Source: Propionivibrio soli
GTDB lineage: Bacteria; Pseudomonadota; Gammaproteobacteria; Burkholderiales; Rhodocyclaceae
Assembly (NCBI RefSeq): GCF_025770765.1
Contig: NZ_JANZKY010000005.1
Location: 1 to 64,000 of the forward strand
Direction: 5' to 3'
Length of the DNA: 64,000 nucleotides
Shown: positions 16,894 to 27,849 of the stretch, piece by piece
How the letters are laid out: every line of letters begins with the position of its first letter
How positions within the stretch are numbered: position 1 is the stretch's first letter
The notes under the pieces: generated by a model
Databases searched by the model: none
The model's input: only the letters and a program-made list of their open reading frames with translations
What the model was told of the DNA's origin: nothing
Position numbers and translations under genes: made by a program

Positions 16894-18696
16894 ATGCGAA
16901 CTCATTTTTGCGGACAACTCAATTCACAAACCATCGGTCAGGAAGTGACCCTCTGCGGCTGGGCTCACCGTCGCAGAGACCACGGGGGCGTCATCTTCAT
17001 TGACCTTCGCGACCGGGAAGGTCTTGCTCAAATCGTTTGCGACCCGGACCGCCCTGATATGTTCGCCATTGCTGAGTCGGTTCGCAATGAGTACTGCCTC
17101 AGGATCACCGGAAAGGTGCGCGCTAGGCCGGCAGGGACGGTCAATCCGAACATGCCGAGCGGTGAAGTCGAGGTTCTATGCCGAGAGATCGAAGTCCTCA
17201 ATCCGTCGATCACGCCTCCCTTCAATCTCGACGACGACAATCTGTCTGAAACCGTCCGTTTGCAGAATAGAGTCATCGATCTGCGCCGTCCGCAGATGCA
17301 GAAGAATATGCTGCTGCGCTACAAAACGGCACGAGCCTTCCGCCGGTTTCTTGACGACGCCGGTTTCATCGACATCGAAACACCGATGCTTACGAAGAGC
17401 ACGCCTGAAGGTGCTCGCGACTACCTCGTTCCATCTCGCGTCCATGCCGGCCAGTTTTTCGCGCTGCCGCAATCGCCGCAGTTGTTCAAGCAGCTGCTGA
17501 TGGTCGCTGGATACGACCGTTACTATCAAATCACCAAGTGCTTCCGGGACGAAGACTTGCGCGCCGACCGGCAGCCTGAGTTTACCCAGGTCGATATCGA
17601 GACATCCTTCCTGACCGAGACCGAAATTACGGGAATCATGGAAGAACTGATCCGATACGTTTTCAAGGAAGCGATCGGAGTTGACCTGCCCAATCCGTTC
17701 CCCCGCATTTCCTATACCGAAGCAATGCACCGTTTCGGTTCTGACAAGCCGGACCTGCGCGTCACGCTCGAACTCACCGAGATCACGGATGTCGTCAAAG
17801 ACGTCGCCTTCAAGGTTTTCGCTAACACCGCGAACAGCGACGGCGGGCGAGTCGCCGCACTTCGCATCCCGGGAGGCGCGGCCCTGACCCGGGGCGAGAT
17901 CGACGCCTACTCGCAGTTCGTCGCGATTTATGGGGCAAAGGGACTGGCTTATATCAAGGTCAATGACGCGAGCCAGCTCAATGAGACGGGGCTGCAATCG
18001 CCTATCGTCAAGAATCTGCACGAACAGGCGCTGAAGGCCATCGTCGAGCGTTCGGGTGCAAAGTCTGGTGACCTCATCTTTTTCTGTGCTGATAAGGCGA
18101 AGGTGGTCAACGACGCTCTCGGAGCGCTACGGATCAAGATCGGCCACGAAAAGGGTTTCCTCAACGGCAAAGCCTGGGAGCCCTTGTGGGTCGTCGATTT
18201 CCCGATGTTCGATTACGACGACGAGGACAAGCGCTGGGTCGCCTGCCACCATCCGTTCACCAGTCCGAAGGACGAGCACATCCCCCTCCTCAAAACCGAT
18301 CCAGGCAAGTGCCTGGCAAAGGCCTACGACCTCGCGCTCAACGGATGGGAACTGGGCGGCGGGTCGGTGCGTATCCACCGTGCCGACGTCCAGGAACAGG
18401 TTTTCAAAGCCCTCGGCATCGGCGAGGAAGAGGCCCGGATCAAGTTCGGCTTCCTGCTCGACGCGCTGAAATACGGCGCACCTCCACACGGCGGGCTGGC
18501 GTTCGGACTCGATCGCATTGTGACGATGATGACTGGAGCCGAATCCATCCGAGACGTGATCGCCTTCCCGAAAACACAACGGGCCCAGTGCCTGCTCACG
18601 AATGCGCCGAGCGACGTGGATGAAAAGCAATTGCGCGAGCTGCACATCCGCCTGCGTCAGAAAGCCGATACGCCGGCCAACGCCAGCAATACCTAA
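16894..18696 (+). CDS. aspS: Aspartyl-tRNA synthetase (probably non-discriminating)
   Basis: Class II synthetase of the bacterial type (600 aa) with N-terminal OB-fold anticodon-binding domain, catalytic core and GAD insertion. Motifs seen include [28 protein letters not shown] and [13 protein letters not shown]. In the anticodon domain H30 ([10 protein letters not shown]) and G81 ([10 protein letters not shown]) match the residues that mark non-discriminating AspRS in Pseudomonas, so it may also make Asp-tRNA-Asn for GatCAB. That specificity is inferred from memory of the family. Confidence 0.96.
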   Translation: MRTHFCGQLNSQTIGQEVTLCGWAHRRRDHGGVIFIDLRDREGLAQIVCDPDRPDMFAIAESVRNEYCLRITGKVRARPAGTVNPNMPSGEVEVLCREIEVLNPSITPPFNLDDDNLSETVRLQNRVIDLRRPQMQKNMLLRYKTARAFRRFLDDAGFIDIETPMLTKSTPEGARDYLVPSRVHAGQFFALPQSPQLFKQLLMVAGYDRYYQITKCFRDEDLRADRQPEFTQVDIETSFLTETEITGIMEELIRYVFKEAIGVDLPNPFPRISYTEAMHRFGSDKPDLRVTLELTEITDVVKDVAFKVFANTANSDGGRVAALRIPGGAALTRGEIDAYSQFVAIYGAKGLAYIKVNDASQLNETGLQSPIVKNLHEQALKAIVERSGAKSGDLIFFCADKAKVVNDALGALRIKIGHEKGFLNGKAWEPLWVVDFPMFDYDDEDKRWVACHHPFTSPKDEHIPLLKTDPGKCLAKAYDLALNGWELGGGSVRIHRADVQEQVFKALGIGEEEARIKFGFLLDALKYGAPPHGGLAFGLDRIVTMMTGAESIRDVIAFPKTQRAQCLLTNAPSDVDEKQLRELHIRLRQKADTPANASNT

Positions 18697-18705
18697 CAGG
18701 CGGCG

Positions 18706-19119
18706 ATGAGCGGCCTCCTGGCCACGTTCCGGCTAGCGCTTGTCCTTGCGCTGGTCGGGTGGCTGGGGGTAGCCACCGAAGTCTCTGCCCGAGCTTCTGA
18801 GCGCGATGCGGCGTTGCCGATTATCGCCTTGCGGCAACTACCAGCGGAGGCAAGGCAAACTTTAGCTGTGATTAAAAACGGGGGACCGTTCCCGTACCCG
18901 CGCAAGGACGGGAGTGTTTTTGGCAACTTCGAGAAACGGTTGCCACTACAGCCGAGCGGCTATTATCGAGAGTACACGGTCCCCACTCCTGGACGCTCAG
19001 ACCGCGGCCCTCGGCGCATTGTCGCAGGCAAAGGCGCCGATAGCTGGGCGAGGTCGGGTGAGTACTACTATACCGACGATCACTACCGAACGTTCCGGCG
19101 GGTCCAGGAGACGCCATGA
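18706..19119 (+). CDS. Secreted guanyl-specific RNase (RNase Sa/barnase family)
   Basis: Exported RNase of the N1/T1 family (137 aa). A signal peptide covers about residues 1-30. The rest matches RNase Sa along its length, with GGPFPYP, GYYREYTVPTPG, RGPRRIV and TDDHYRTF. The catalytic set is present: E89, R100/R103 and H126. No cysteine is present, so the disulfide of Streptomyces RNase Sa is missing. It starts 9 nt after aspS and overlaps the barstar gene (ATGA). An extracellular or periplasmic role against nucleic acids or competitors is inferred. Confidence 0.92.
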   Translation: MSGLLATFRLALVLALVGWLGVATEVSARASERDAALPIIALRQLPAEARQTLAVIKNGGPFPYPRKDGSVFGNFEKRLPLQPSGYYREYTVPTPGRSDRGPRRIVAGKGADSWARSGEYYYTDDHYRTFRRVQETP

Positions 19120-19565
19120 GCAATCCTAGCCAACGTCAAGATCGGCCCGGTATCAAAGAGGGAATCTACCGCTTCACCCGGCGGAGTTCAGACACGGTAA
19201 GGCGTTTCGTCGAAAGAACTGGCTGCACCGCATTTCAAGTGGATTTGGAGCAATCATCGCAGTTGAGAGCAGTGCTCAAGCGCATCGGTACTCAGCTGCG
19301 ATTCCCCGAATGGTACGGTAATAACCTCGACGCGCTGCATGACTGCCTAACTGATTTATCCTGGCGTGAAGGAAAGAGTTATATCCTCTTGCTTATGAAC
19401 GCGGATGCTTTGTCCGCCGACCATCATGGCTTTGCCGAACTGAACGGTGTGTTTGCCGCGACGGTCGATTTCTGGAAGGGAGAAGGCACTACCTTTGTAG
19501 TCGCCTACGAACTCGATTCTGCTACCCGCACCGAAGGCTTGCCTGCTTTGCCGGGGGTAAACTGA
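19116..19565 (+). CDS. Barstar family ribonuclease inhibitor
   Basis: Cytoplasmic inhibitor (149 aa), about 60 residues longer than Bacillus barstar. The inhibitory helix is clear in FPEWYGNNLDALHDCLTD, where D72 and D76 correspond to the barstar aspartates that plug the barnase active site. The N-terminal 35 residues are an extension. The ATG overlaps the RNase stop by 4 bp, the tight coupling expected for toxin and antidote, and nudB follows one base after its stop. Confidence 0.93.
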   Translation: MSNPSQRQDRPGIKEGIYRFTRRSSDTVRRFVERTGCTAFQVDLEQSSQLRAVLKRIGTQLRFPEWYGNNLDALHDCLTDLSWREGKSYILLLMNADALSADHHGFAELNGVFAATVDFWKGEGTTFVVAYELDSATRTEGLPALPGVN

Positions 19566-19566
19566 G

Positions 19567-20004
19567 ATGTTCAAACGCCCCGTATCTGTGCTGGTCGTCA
19601 TTCACACTCGGGACTTGCAAGTGTTGCTATTGGAGCGCAACTCGCATCCGGGGTACTGGCAGTCAGTGACCGGGAGCCAAGAGGCCGACGAGACGCTTCC
19701 GGAAACTGCAGCACGCGAAGTCGCAGAAGAAACAGGCATCCTCGCACCGCTTACGGTCTTGATGGATTGGCATCTCGTCAACACCTTTGAGATTTTTCCT
19801 GAGTGGCGGCATCGCTACGCGCCCGGAATCACGCACAACGAAGAGCACGTCTTTTCGCTCCAGGTATCCGCCGGCCAAGCGATCCATCTTTCGCCGGAAG
19901 AACATGTCAACTATGTCTGGTTACCCTGGCGGGATGCGGCTGACCGTTGCTTCTCTTGGTCCAACCGAGATGCCATCCTCATGCTCCCCGAACGGTCCCG
20001 GTAG
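19567..20004 (+). CDS. nudB: Dihydroneopterin triphosphate diphosphatase NudB
   Basis: Nudix hydrolase (145 aa) for the pyrophosphate removal step of folate synthesis. The Nudix box is GSQEADETLPETAAREVAEE with TGIL following, at about residues 36-60. PVSVLVVIHT at the N-terminus and the WLPWRDAADRCFSWSNRDA tail are typical. It follows the barstar gene immediately. In many relatives nudB lies close to aspS, so the RNase/barstar pair looks inserted. Its end overlaps the convergent CWC gene by 26 bp. Confidence 0.92.
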   Translation: MFKRPVSVLVVIHTRDLQVLLLERNSHPGYWQSVTGSQEADETLPETAAREVAEETGILAPLTVLMDWHLVNTFEIFPEWRHRYAPGITHNEEHVFSLQVSAGQAIHLSPEEHVNYVWLPWRDAADRCFSWSNRDAILMLPERSR

Positions 20005-20191
20005 AGGCTCCTTCGAGGGCTTCGAGGCAGGCAGGGCAATAGCATTTGCCCTCATTTCCCGGGTCGGATACCGGAAACGCGATAGGCCGGTCCATACACC
20101 AGCAACTATCCAGGCCAGCGGCTACACCGCACACGAAAGCGATCCCGCATCGCGGACAAACGCTTTCTTTCGCAACTGAGTTTTCTTCCAT
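19979..20191 (-). CDS. Cysteine-rich CWC family protein
   Basis: Small protein (70 aa) with CPRCGIAFVCG, SCWCMDRP and CYCPACLEAL, the cysteine pattern of the CWC family, likely a zinc-binding fold of unknown function. ATG 20191 has a perfect GGAGGT 6 nt upstream; a GTG immediately before it is an alternative. The last 26 bp overlap the end of nudB on the other strand. No signal peptide. Confidence 0.85.
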   Translation of the reverse strand: MEENSVAKESVCPRCGIAFVCGVAAGLDSCWCMDRPIAFPVSDPGNEGKCYCPACLEALEGASTGTVRGA

Positions 20192-20294
20192 CACAAGACC
20201 TCCATCGGCTGTATGCCGTACGAAAAGAAATGATATACACGCATGGGGTCAGCAAGCGGTTTCGCGGCTTTTTATTTAACGGCGTGCCGAGTAA

Positions 20295-21943
<1,649 letters not shown>

Positions 21944-22173
21944 TCCCTCCCGTCCAAATGGATTTCAGCCGCGATAGTCGATAGTCGGCTGGGATGCCAG
22001 CTGCGGTTGGTTGGCAATGGACAAAGCGCAACAAAACGCATGTCCTGCGTGTTTCTTGGTACGTCCAGCAGGCATTGGCGCGCCCTTCAGGCTCAGTATC
22101 CACAGACGCCTCGCTACCGGCGCCAATATCTTGGCCGCCAGGCTGCTGATTTCTAATGTCGGGCGGGGGTGAC

Positions 22174-22770
22174 ATGGCGAAGCCGGGTGAGAGAAGGCTG
22201 CAGATACTGCAGGTGCTGGCCGCGATGCTTGAGGATCCGAAAGGCGAGAAGATCACTACAGCGGCGCTCGCGGGCCGTTTGAACTGCTCGGAGGCGGCGC
22301 TTTACCGTCATTTCGCCAGCAAGGCACAAATGTTCGAAGGACTCATTGAGTTCATTGAAACGAGTTTGTTTGGTGTCATCAATCAGATTGAGTCAGAGGA
22401 GCAGCAAGGATTACGCCAAGTTGAGCATGTTGTAGTTCTTCTGCTTGGCTTTGCACAGCGCAATAAAGGAATGACTCGGGTACTGATCGGTGATGCGCTG
22501 GTTAACGAACACCCTCGCTTGCAGTTGCGTATTAATCAACTGATGGAAAAGCTCGAAGCCGCCCTCAGGCAAGCACTGCGCATCGCGGCCGCGCAGCATC
22601 GATTGTCGGGGGATCCGGACTTTGGCAGCGTTGCGAACTTGTTGCTTTGCTATGTCATCGGCCGCTGGCAGCAATACGTTAGAAGTGGATTCACCCGCGA
22701 GCCCACCACCCAGTGGGCCAAACAATGGCCGCTGCTGTGCACGGCCTGCCTAGATCAGAGGAATGCATGA
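22174..22770 (+). CDS. slmA: Nucleoid occlusion factor SlmA
   Basis: TetR-like DNA-binding protein (198 aa) that blocks FtsZ ring assembly over the nucleoid. The N-terminal helix-turn-helix (ITTAALAGRLNCSEAALYRHF, about residues 30-50) followed by ASKAQMFEGLIEFIE is typical of SlmA. ATG 22174 (MAKPGERR) has GGGGGT close upstream; ATG 22156 in frame is an alternative. The argB-nucleotidase-slmA order supports the name. Its stop overlaps the next ATG. Confidence 0.9.
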   Translation: MAKPGERRLQILQVLAAMLEDPKGEKITTAALAGRLNCSEAALYRHFASKAQMFEGLIEFIETSLFGVINQIESEEQQGLRQVEHVVVLLLGFAQRNKGMTRVLIGDALVNEHPRLQLRINQLMEKLEAALRQALRIAAAQHRLSGDPDFGSVANLLLCYVIGRWQQYVRSGFTREPTTQWAKQWPLLCTACLDQRNA

Positions 22771-23867
22771 GTAGTCGAAGTACCGCCGGTCGTTCTCGAC
22801 TGGCCTTTGTGGATGCGGCAAAAGGAATCGCCTCGCAGTTGATTGTTCTTCACCATTTGGCTTTCTACGGCCCGATGTCGGACTACGCCCAGTCCCTCGG
22901 TCCAGCCGTCGTTTCCTGGTTGTCCGAGTATGCCCGCATGGCGGTCCAGGTATTCCTCGTTATCGGGGGATTCCTTGCCGCTCAAGCGCTCGGACGTGAT
23001 GGAACCCTGGTCGACAAGCCGCCACTCGGCCTCTTGTGGCGCCGCTATCTCAAATTGGCCCCTCCGTATGTCGGTGCTTTGGTGCTCGCGCTGGCGGCGT
23101 CCGCTATCGCACGCCACTTGATCACCCACGAATCGATTCCCGACGTCCCGACGGTCGGCCAGTTTGCGGCGCACATCGTGCTATTGCACGGGGTTCTCGG
23201 TTTCGACGGGATTTCCGCAGGCGTCTGGTACGTGGCCATCGACTTCCAGTTGTACGCGCTCCTGCTCGGTTTGCTCTGGCTAGCGCAGCGCTCGGGCGGT
23301 CTCGCTCCAGCCTGCCGTCAGATGTTTGTCTTGAGCTTGATAGCCGCATCGCTCTTTTACTTCAATCGCGATGCATCGTGGGATAACTGGGCGCCCTACT
23401 TTTTTGGCGCTTATGGCCTCGGGGCACTCACCTACTGGTCAGTTGAAAAGGGTCGCATATCGTTGTTCTCCATTGCCACGACGCTGATCGTTGCGGTCGC
23501 GGCATTAGCTATCGATTTCCGGCCACGCATCGCCATTGCCCTGGCGACGGCGATAACACTCGGCCTCTTCCGCTACACGGGGTTAATCGCCACCTGCCTG
23601 AATGCGCGTTTCCTGGGCTGGCTCGGGCAGATATCGTATTCGGTGTTTCTCGTGCATTTTCCCGTTTGCCTAGTGGTCAATGCGGTCTTCGAGAAGGTTT
23701 TCCCGCACGAGCCGGGCATTCAGTTCTTTGGAATTCTCTTGGCTTGGACGGCGAGCATTGCGGGCGGCGCGCTTTTTCACAAACACGTCGAGTGCGCGGC
23801 TTTGGGTTGGGCGCGCAATGCATCTGCTCGTGGTCCGATCCCTGAGGGCATCACCAGCGCACGATAA
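22767..23867 (+). CDS. Acyltransferase 3 family membrane protein
   Basis: Polytopic inner membrane acyltransferase (366 aa, about ten membrane segments), of the family that O-acetylates surface glycans. The early histidine in VDAAKGIASQLIVLHHLAFYG is the expected catalytic region and the C-terminal ISYSVFLVHFPVCLVV is characteristic. ATG 22767 overlaps the slmA stop (ATGA), with AGAGGA 5 nt upstream. The substrate cannot be told from sequence and no glycan gene cluster is adjacent. Confidence 0.85.
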   Translation: MSSRSTAGRSRLAFVDAAKGIASQLIVLHHLAFYGPMSDYAQSLGPAVVSWLSEYARMAVQVFLVIGGFLAAQALGRDGTLVDKPPLGLLWRRYLKLAPPYVGALVLALAASAIARHLITHESIPDVPTVGQFAAHIVLLHGVLGFDGISAGVWYVAIDFQLYALLLGLLWLAQRSGGLAPACRQMFVLSLIAASLFYFNRDASWDNWAPYFFGAYGLGALTYWSVEKGRISLFSIATTLIVAVAALAIDFRPRIAIALATAITLGLFRYTGLIATCLNARFLGWLGQISYSVFLVHFPVCLVVNAVFEKVFPHEPGIQFFGILLAWTASIAGGALFHKHVECAALGWARNASARGPIPEGITSAR

Positions 23868-23921
23868 CGAAGGTTCATACCACGTTTGTGCGGCAAAACA
23901 CCCGCGCAAAAGCACAGTGTT

Positions 23922-23946
23922 CGCCCTCGGTCGGAGACCGAGGGCG
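23922..23946. repeat. Perfect 11-bp inverted repeat between the acyltransferase and DUF4124 genes
   Basis: CGCCCTCGGTC and GACCGAGGGCG flank a 3-base loop. It lies between convergent genes and would form a very stable hairpin on either strand, but no T-run follows on either side. It may help end transcription with Rho or protect 3' ends; this is inference. Confidence 0.55.
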
Positions 23947-24064
23947 GCCTGAGGGAGATGTCCAAGGGTAGCTCTCGCGTCGCGTCCGACGATGGCGAGG
24001 ATCGGATTGCGCGCTGGCCATTCAGCGGCGGACACCGGTCCGCAGCAAGATCACTGAGATCACT

Positions 24065-24523
24065 TTATCGACCACAGTTTTCTGCAATGGCTCTTTCACT
24101 CTCGCTAGCGAGTGCCGCACGTTCATCGTCTCCGATGAAAACCCGTTCGCCGTTCTTGTCGGTGCGGAAGAGCAACTGTCCTTCTGGCGCCTTCAATTCC
24201 GCGCTCCGCCGCCGCGCGGCTTCACATGCCTGCTTCTTTCGCTCTTCTTCGGGGCCGCGCGCCTCACGTTCTTCGATGCGGCGCCGGCGGAACTCACGTT
24301 CCTTCTCGGTCCAGTCAGTGGCCCCAGAGCTCACTCTCGCGTTGCCTGTGTCGTTAGTCCGGACGATCTCGGTCTGCACCTTGGCCCCCGTGGGCGGCTT
24401 GTCCGAGTAAACCGTTTGTCCGTCATGGTCCTTCCAACGATACATTTCGGCTGCCGGCAAATCCGTACTTAGTGCCAGCACAGCAAGCGCGGTCGCCAGA
24501 CGGGCTTTCCGCAATCTATTCAC
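24065..24523 (-). CDS. DUF4124 domain-containing exported protein
   Basis: Small periplasmic protein (152 aa). After a signal peptide (hydrophobic run, cleavage near LPAAEM) comes the DUF4124 core MYRWKDHDGQTVYSDKPPTGA, then a charged, probably helical segment and a C-terminal part. The function of the family is unknown. GTG 24523 is chosen because it places the signal peptide at the N-terminus; there is no clear ribosome binding site, so the start is uncertain. It lies downstream of hemB on the same strand. Confidence 0.78.
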   Translation of the reverse strand: MNRLRKARLATALAVLALSTDLPAAEMYRWKDHDGQTVYSDKPPTGAKVQTEIVRTNDTGNARVSSGATDWTEKEREFRRRRIEEREARGPEEERKKQACEAARRRSAELKAPEGQLLFRTDKNGERVFIGDDERAALASESERAIAENCGR

Positions 24524-24600
24524 GGTATACGGCGCGGCGGCTAGACCGCCTTCGGCATGACGGCATGTTAGTCGGGGGAGTAGCCATAGCAGCGTGAAAG

Positions 24601-25635
<1,035 letters not shown>

Positions 25636-25681
25636 TTATTCGTTCAAAAAAACTGCGCGTAGCGGGGAACTTAGCACGGCC

Positions 25682-25800
25682 CAACTTGCTCTTAGTTGCA
25701 GATGGTACACGCCGTCTCCCGCTTCATCTCCCTGAGCGGGCGCCTTACATCTAGGTAAGGCATTTTGCCCCCGGCTACCCCTTTGCCGGGGGCTTTTTAT
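25682..25800 (+). ncRNA. Candidate small RNA between hemB and ysxC
   Basis: Four consecutive hairpins lie on the plus strand: CAACT/AGTTG (25682-25698), CCCGCT/AGCGGG (25718-25740), GCCTTAC/GTAAGGC (25742-25761) and GCCCCCGGC/GCCGGGGGC (25767-25793). The last is followed by TTTTTAT, a classic intrinsic terminator pointing right. Both flanking genes are on the minus strand, so no protein gene needs it. No promoter was recognised and the 5' end is a guess. The terminator also covers the last codons of ysxC. Confidence 0.45.
25767..25800 (+). terminator. Plus-strand intrinsic terminator overlapping the ysxC 3' end
   Basis: A 9-bp perfect GC stem (25767-25775 with 25785-25793), a 9-base loop and five T residues. 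On the minus strand the stem is followed by AAAATG, so it is not a terminator for ysxC. Confidence 0.8.
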
Positions 25801-26515
25801 TTCTGGGTGAGGAAACGGCGTTCGCAGCCGTTCGCGCACTCCACCCCTGGGCTTTGCGGTTTTTCGGTCTTGCGGCTTTCTCAGTGCGCAGGCCAGTCGG
25901 AGGGGCCACCTCGTCCTGAAGTTCCATTTGCAGCCATCCCGCCAGAGTCTCTTCTGCCTCGCGGATACCGGTCCGCTTCAAACTGGAAAACAATTGCGCG
26001 GTGCATTGGCTACCCAATTTCCCGATTTCCGCGCCCACATTTCGCAACACGTCGGCCTGTTCTTGACGTGTCAGCTTGTCGCACTTGGAAAGCAGAACGT
26101 GAATCGGTTTCCCCGTCGGAGCGAACCAATTCAGCATTTGACGGTCGAGGTCCGTCAGGGGATGACGGCTATCCATGATGAGAATCAGGCCGACGAGCGG
26201 AACCCGATGACTTAGGTATGGCGCGAGAAGGAACTCCCATTGTTCGCGGATCTCTTCTGGCGCCTTTGCGAAACCGTAACCGGGCAGATCGACGAAATAC
26301 TTGCCGTCGGTGAGCGTGAAGTAATTGAGGTGCTGTGTACGCCCCGGCGTTTTAGACACGAAGGCCAAGCGCGTGTGGTTCGCAAGCGCGTTGATTGCCG
26401 ATGATTTGCCGGCATTGGATCGGCCGGCGAACGCGACCTCGCATTGCGAGTCGATCGGCATATCGCGTAAGTCGGCGACGGTGGTGTGAAAGACGGCCTT
26501 CTGGAAAATTGACAT
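25775..26515 (-). CDS. ysxC: Ribosome biogenesis GTPase YsxC/EngB
   Basis: Essential-type GTPase (246 aa) assisting large subunit assembly. G motifs: GRSNAGKSSA near residue 30, TPGRTQ, DLPGYG and LSKCDKL. It has a C-terminal extension of about 40 basic residues (GLRTEKAARPKNRKAQGW onward) compared with E. coli YihA, and its last codons lie within a plus-strand terminator hairpin. Divergent from cytochrome c4 with 108 bp between. Confidence 0.95.
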   Translation of the reverse strand: MSIFQKAVFHTTVADLRDMPIDSQCEVAFAGRSNAGKSSAINALANHTRLAFVSKTPGRTQHLNYFTLTDGKYFVDLPGYGFAKAPEEIREQWEFLLAPYLSHRVPLVGLILIMDSRHPLTDLDRQMLNWFAPTGKPIHVLLSKCDKLTRQEQADVLRNVGAEIGKLGSQCTAQLFSSLKRTGIREAEETLAGWLQMELQDEVAPPTGLRTEKAARPKNRKAQGWSARTAANAVSSPRNKKPPAKG

Positions 26516-26623
26516 GAAAACGGTGGGCTTTCGGGTAAAGGAGCTTCAGCTTTGAAGTGCTATAGAATATCAAATTTGGGGAGGCGCTCCCCGGAGTCGC
26601 TCTCGTTCACAGGAGTCCCGTTC

Positions 26624-27259
26624 ATGATTCGCACCATAGTCGCTGCGGCGCTTCTCGCTGCCTTCGGTTCCAGCTTCGCCGCGGAGGATGCCAAGGTCAA
26701 GCCCGATCTCGCGAAAGCGAAAAGCATCGCCGAGTCGGTTTGTGTCGCTTGTCATGGAGCAGACGGCAATAGCCAGACTCCGGCGAACCCGATTCTTGCC
26801 GGGCAGGGAGCGGACTATCTTTTCAAACAATTGTCGGATTTCAAGGCGGCCGATAGCAAAGCACCGGTTCGCAACAACCCGATCATGGTTGGCATGGCCG
26901 CGCCATTGTCGGTCGAAGACATGAAAAGCCTCGCTGCCTATTTCTCGCAGCAAAAAGTGAAGCCATCGGCGGCCAGCGATGACAAACTCGTCGCCACTGG
27001 GCGGGCGTTGTGGCGCAAGGGCGACTTTGAACGCGGCGTTCCTGCGTGCGCCGGATGCCACGGACCGGCGGGCGCCGGCATCCCGGCGCAGTATCCGCGC
27101 CTTGCCGGCCAGTACGCCGAGTACACCGAGACGCAGCTGAAGAACTTCCGCAGCGAGGAACGGTCGAACGACCCGGAGAGAACAATGCGGACGATTGCGG
27201 ACAAACTCTCCGACAAACAAATCAAGGCGCTCTCCGACTATATCGCCGGCTTGCGCTGA
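26624..27259 (+). CDS. Diheme cytochrome c4
   Basis: Periplasmic electron carrier (211 aa) with a signal peptide (residues 1-20, SSFAAED) and two similar class I cytochrome c domains. Heme sites are CVACHGADG and CAGCHGPAGAG; candidate methionine ligands are in NPIMVGMAAPLS and DPERTMRTIADKLS. ATG 26624 has AGGAG 8 nt upstream. It probably passes electrons to terminal oxidases. The divergent ysxC/c4 pairing is common in betaproteobacteria. Confidence 0.93.
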   Translation: MIRTIVAAALLAAFGSSFAAEDAKVKPDLAKAKSIAESVCVACHGADGNSQTPANPILAGQGADYLFKQLSDFKAADSKAPVRNNPIMVGMAAPLSVEDMKSLAAYFSQQKVKPSAASDDKLVATGRALWRKGDFERGVPACAGCHGPAGAGIPAQYPRLAGQYAEYTETQLKNFRSEERSNDPERTMRTIADKLSDKQIKALSDYIAGLR

Positions 27260-27288
27260 AAACAGTACTGCCGGCCCGAGGGAAGCAG

Positions 27289-27720
27289 ATGAAAACGCTA
27301 AAGCAGTTGATCGAAAGCAAGAACAAGCGGCTGGCCACCATCTCGCCTGATCAAACAGTTTTGCGTGCGCTGGAGATCATGGCTGAAGTGGATGTCGGCG
27401 CTTTGCTCGTGTGCGAAGGCAAGCGTCTGGCTGGCGTGTTTTCCGAACGCGACTATGCGCGCAAGGTCATTCTGCAGGGCAAAGCGTCCCGCCACACCAA
27501 AGTCAGCGAAGTCATGACGGGAAAGGTCTTCTACGTCACGCTGAACAATACGATCGAAGAATGTATGGCCATCATGACCGAGAAGCACATCCGTCACCTT
27601 CCGGTGCTCGGTGAAGACGGCAGCGTGGCCGGTATCGTGTCCATCGGTGACGTCGTCAAGGAAACAATCAGCAAGCAGGAATTCATCATCGGTCAGATGG
27701 AGAAGTACATCACCGGTTGA
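27289..27720 (+). CDS. CBS domain-pair protein
   Basis: Stand-alone CBS pair (143 aa), likely binding adenine nucleotides as a sensor. The first CBS covers about residues 10-65 (VLRALEIMAEVDVGALLV, FSERDYARKV) and the second 75-130 (MTEKHIRHLPVLGEDGSVAGI, SIGDVVK). The ATG has GAGGGA upstream. It follows cytochrome c4 by 29 nt and ends at a strong terminator, so the two may form one transcript. Its partner is unknown. Confidence 0.9.
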   Translation: MKTLKQLIESKNKRLATISPDQTVLRALEIMAEVDVGALLVCEGKRLAGVFSERDYARKVILQGKASRHTKVSEVMTGKVFYVTLNNTIEECMAIMTEKHIRHLPVLGEDGSVAGIVSIGDVVKETISKQEFIIGQMEKYITG

Positions 27721-27752
27721 CGGTCCTGCAGAGCACCGTCAAGTCATGCATG

Positions 27753-27780
27753 AGGGCGAGAAGATTCTCGCCCTTTTTGT
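27753..27780 (+). terminator. Intrinsic terminator of the CBS protein gene
   Basis: AGGGCGAGAA (27753-27762), a GA loop and TTCTCGCCCT (27765-27774) followed by TTTTG. Strong plus-strand terminator. Confidence 0.9.
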
Positions 27781-27784
27781 TTGG

Positions 27785-27813
27785 ATAGAAAAAGAGCCCG
27801 GAACAGCCGGGCT
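27785..27813 (-). terminator. Intrinsic terminator of gpmI
   Basis: On the minus strand AGAGCCCGG, a 5-base loop and CCGGGCTCT are followed by TTTTTC. It lies 37 bp past the gpmI stop. Confidence 0.88.
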
Positions 27814-27849
27814 CTCTTCTTTCACGCTTCGCGGCGCGTTCAGTGCGTG

